Shown: piece by piece, positions 5,747 through 6,157 of the stretch | How positions within the stretch are numbered: position 1 is the stretch's first letter | Layout of the letters: the number at the start of each line of letters is the position of its first letter | Origin: an uncultured Pirellulaceae bacterium | GTDB taxonomy: Bacteria; Planctomycetota; Planctomycetia; Pirellulales; Pirellulaceae | Reading direction: 5' to 3' | Assembly (NCBI GenBank): GCA_947258905.1 | Contig: CAMYKF010000102.1 | Span: forward strand, 1 to 6,157 | Length of the DNA stretch: 6,157 bases | The notes under the pieces: generated by a model | What the model saw: the letters and a program-made list of their open reading frames with translations, nothing else | What the model was told of the DNA's origin: nothing | The model's database searches: none | Position numbers and translations under genes: made by a program

Positions 5747-6157
5747 CTACGGGATATCGACCAGTTTCCCCTGTTCCAGTCGCATTTGCCGGCCGAAGGC
5801 ACCGGCCAGTTCATCATTGTGCGTAACGCAAACCAGCGTGATGTTGTCCTGCTCCTGCAAATCCAGCAGCAGTCGCCCGATCGCCTCGGCGTTAACGCGA
5901 TCAAGACTTCCGGTCGGTTCGTCGGCCAGCAGAATGGCGGGCCGGTTAAGCAGTGCGCGGGCAACCGCCACCCGCTGTCGTTCGCCGCCTGACAACTGGG
6001 CAGGCCGATGTTCCAGCCGGTCGCCCAGACCAACGCGTTCCAGCAGTTCCCGGGCTCGTGTCGCAGCTGTGTCGTTGGGTTTGCCGCTGGCCACCGACGG
6101 GATCACGACGTTTTCGTACGCCGACAATTGTGGCAACAGATGATGTTCCTGGAACAC
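5747..6157 (-). CDS. LolD/MacB-type ABC transporter ATPase, 5' end outside window
   Basis: The visible 136 residues are the C-terminal part of an ABC ATPase of the LolD/MacB/FtsE group, which powers FtsX-type permeases from the cytoplasmic face. Counting from the right window edge, the Q-loop is at residue 3 (FQEHHLLPQLSAYENV), the signature LSGGERQR at 55-62, Walker B ILLADE at 75-80, followed by PTGSLD with the D-loop, and the H-loop THN at 112-114. All catalytic elements in view are intact. Walker A and the first strands, normally about 80-90 residues, lie beyond the window; the GTG at the very edge is an internal Val just before the Q-loop Phe, not a start. The HHLLP segment after the Q-loop Gln is typical of LolD-like proteins. 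It is followed on the same strand by the giant permease, its probable partner; no periplasmic adaptor gene is visible. Confidence 0.93.
   Translation of the reverse strand: MFQEHHLLPQLSAYENVVIPSVASGKPNDTAATRARELLERVGLGDRLEHRPAQLSGGERQRVAVARALLNRPAILLADEPTGSLDRVNAEAIGRLLLDLQEQDNITLVCVTHNDELAGAFGRQMRLEQGKLVDIP

Noticed and set aside
5461..6033. 190-residue minus-strand frame across the ATPase-permease junction
   Set aside because: It overlaps two genes with clear family motifs in another frame and has no recognisable domain of its own.
6155..6157. GTG at the right edge as the ATPase start
   Set aside because: It encodes the Val directly before the Q-loop Phe; Walker A must lie upstream, outside the window.
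2178..6157. FtsE/FtsX cell-division pair
   Set aside because: FtsX is about 300 residues with four helices; this permease has ten helices and two FtsX cores, closer to the YbbP plan.

Overview
The window most resembles a chromosome segment of a planctomycete, probably of the Pirellulaceae type. The evidence is moderate coding GC, genes without clear Shine-Dalgarno sequences, and intergenic gaps filled with GC-rich palindromes and short heptamer repeats. A very large ten-helix ABC permease of a kind I associate with this phylum also fits. This placement is an inference from style, not from a marker gene.

Layout from left to right. Bases 1-1077 (+) hold most of a CorA-type magnesium channel whose N-terminus lies outside the window. 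Bases 1078-1467 are non-coding and carry three perfect hairpins (one with an 18-bp stem) plus a bulged hairpin. Bases 1468-1950 (+) encode a 160-residue predicted lipoprotein: signal peptide, short coiled coil, then a Dabb (dimeric alpha/beta barrel) domain. Bases 1951-2177 separate two convergent genes and are almost wholly repetitive: heptamer repeats start on the base after one stop codon, an 82-bp imperfect palindrome occupies the middle, and further heptamer-phased sequence runs up to the other stop codon. Bases 2178-5681 (-) encode a giant FtsX/MacB-type ABC permease. Bases 5747-6157 (-) encode the C-terminal two thirds of its LolD/MacB-type ATPase, which is cut by the right edge.

The ATPase and permease are read in the same direction, ATPase first, 65 bp apart, and very likely form one transporter. 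The permease has two FtsX cores in one chain, so it could supply both membrane halves to an ATPase dimer. Its substrate cannot be told from the sequence; lipid, lipoprotein, peptide or mechanotransmission roles are all known in this superfamily. CorA and the Dabb lipoprotein show no evident functional link to it.

I see no defence system, CRISPR array, tRNA, rRNA or intact transposon. The genes are ordinary; the unusual part is the architecture of the two intergenic regions.
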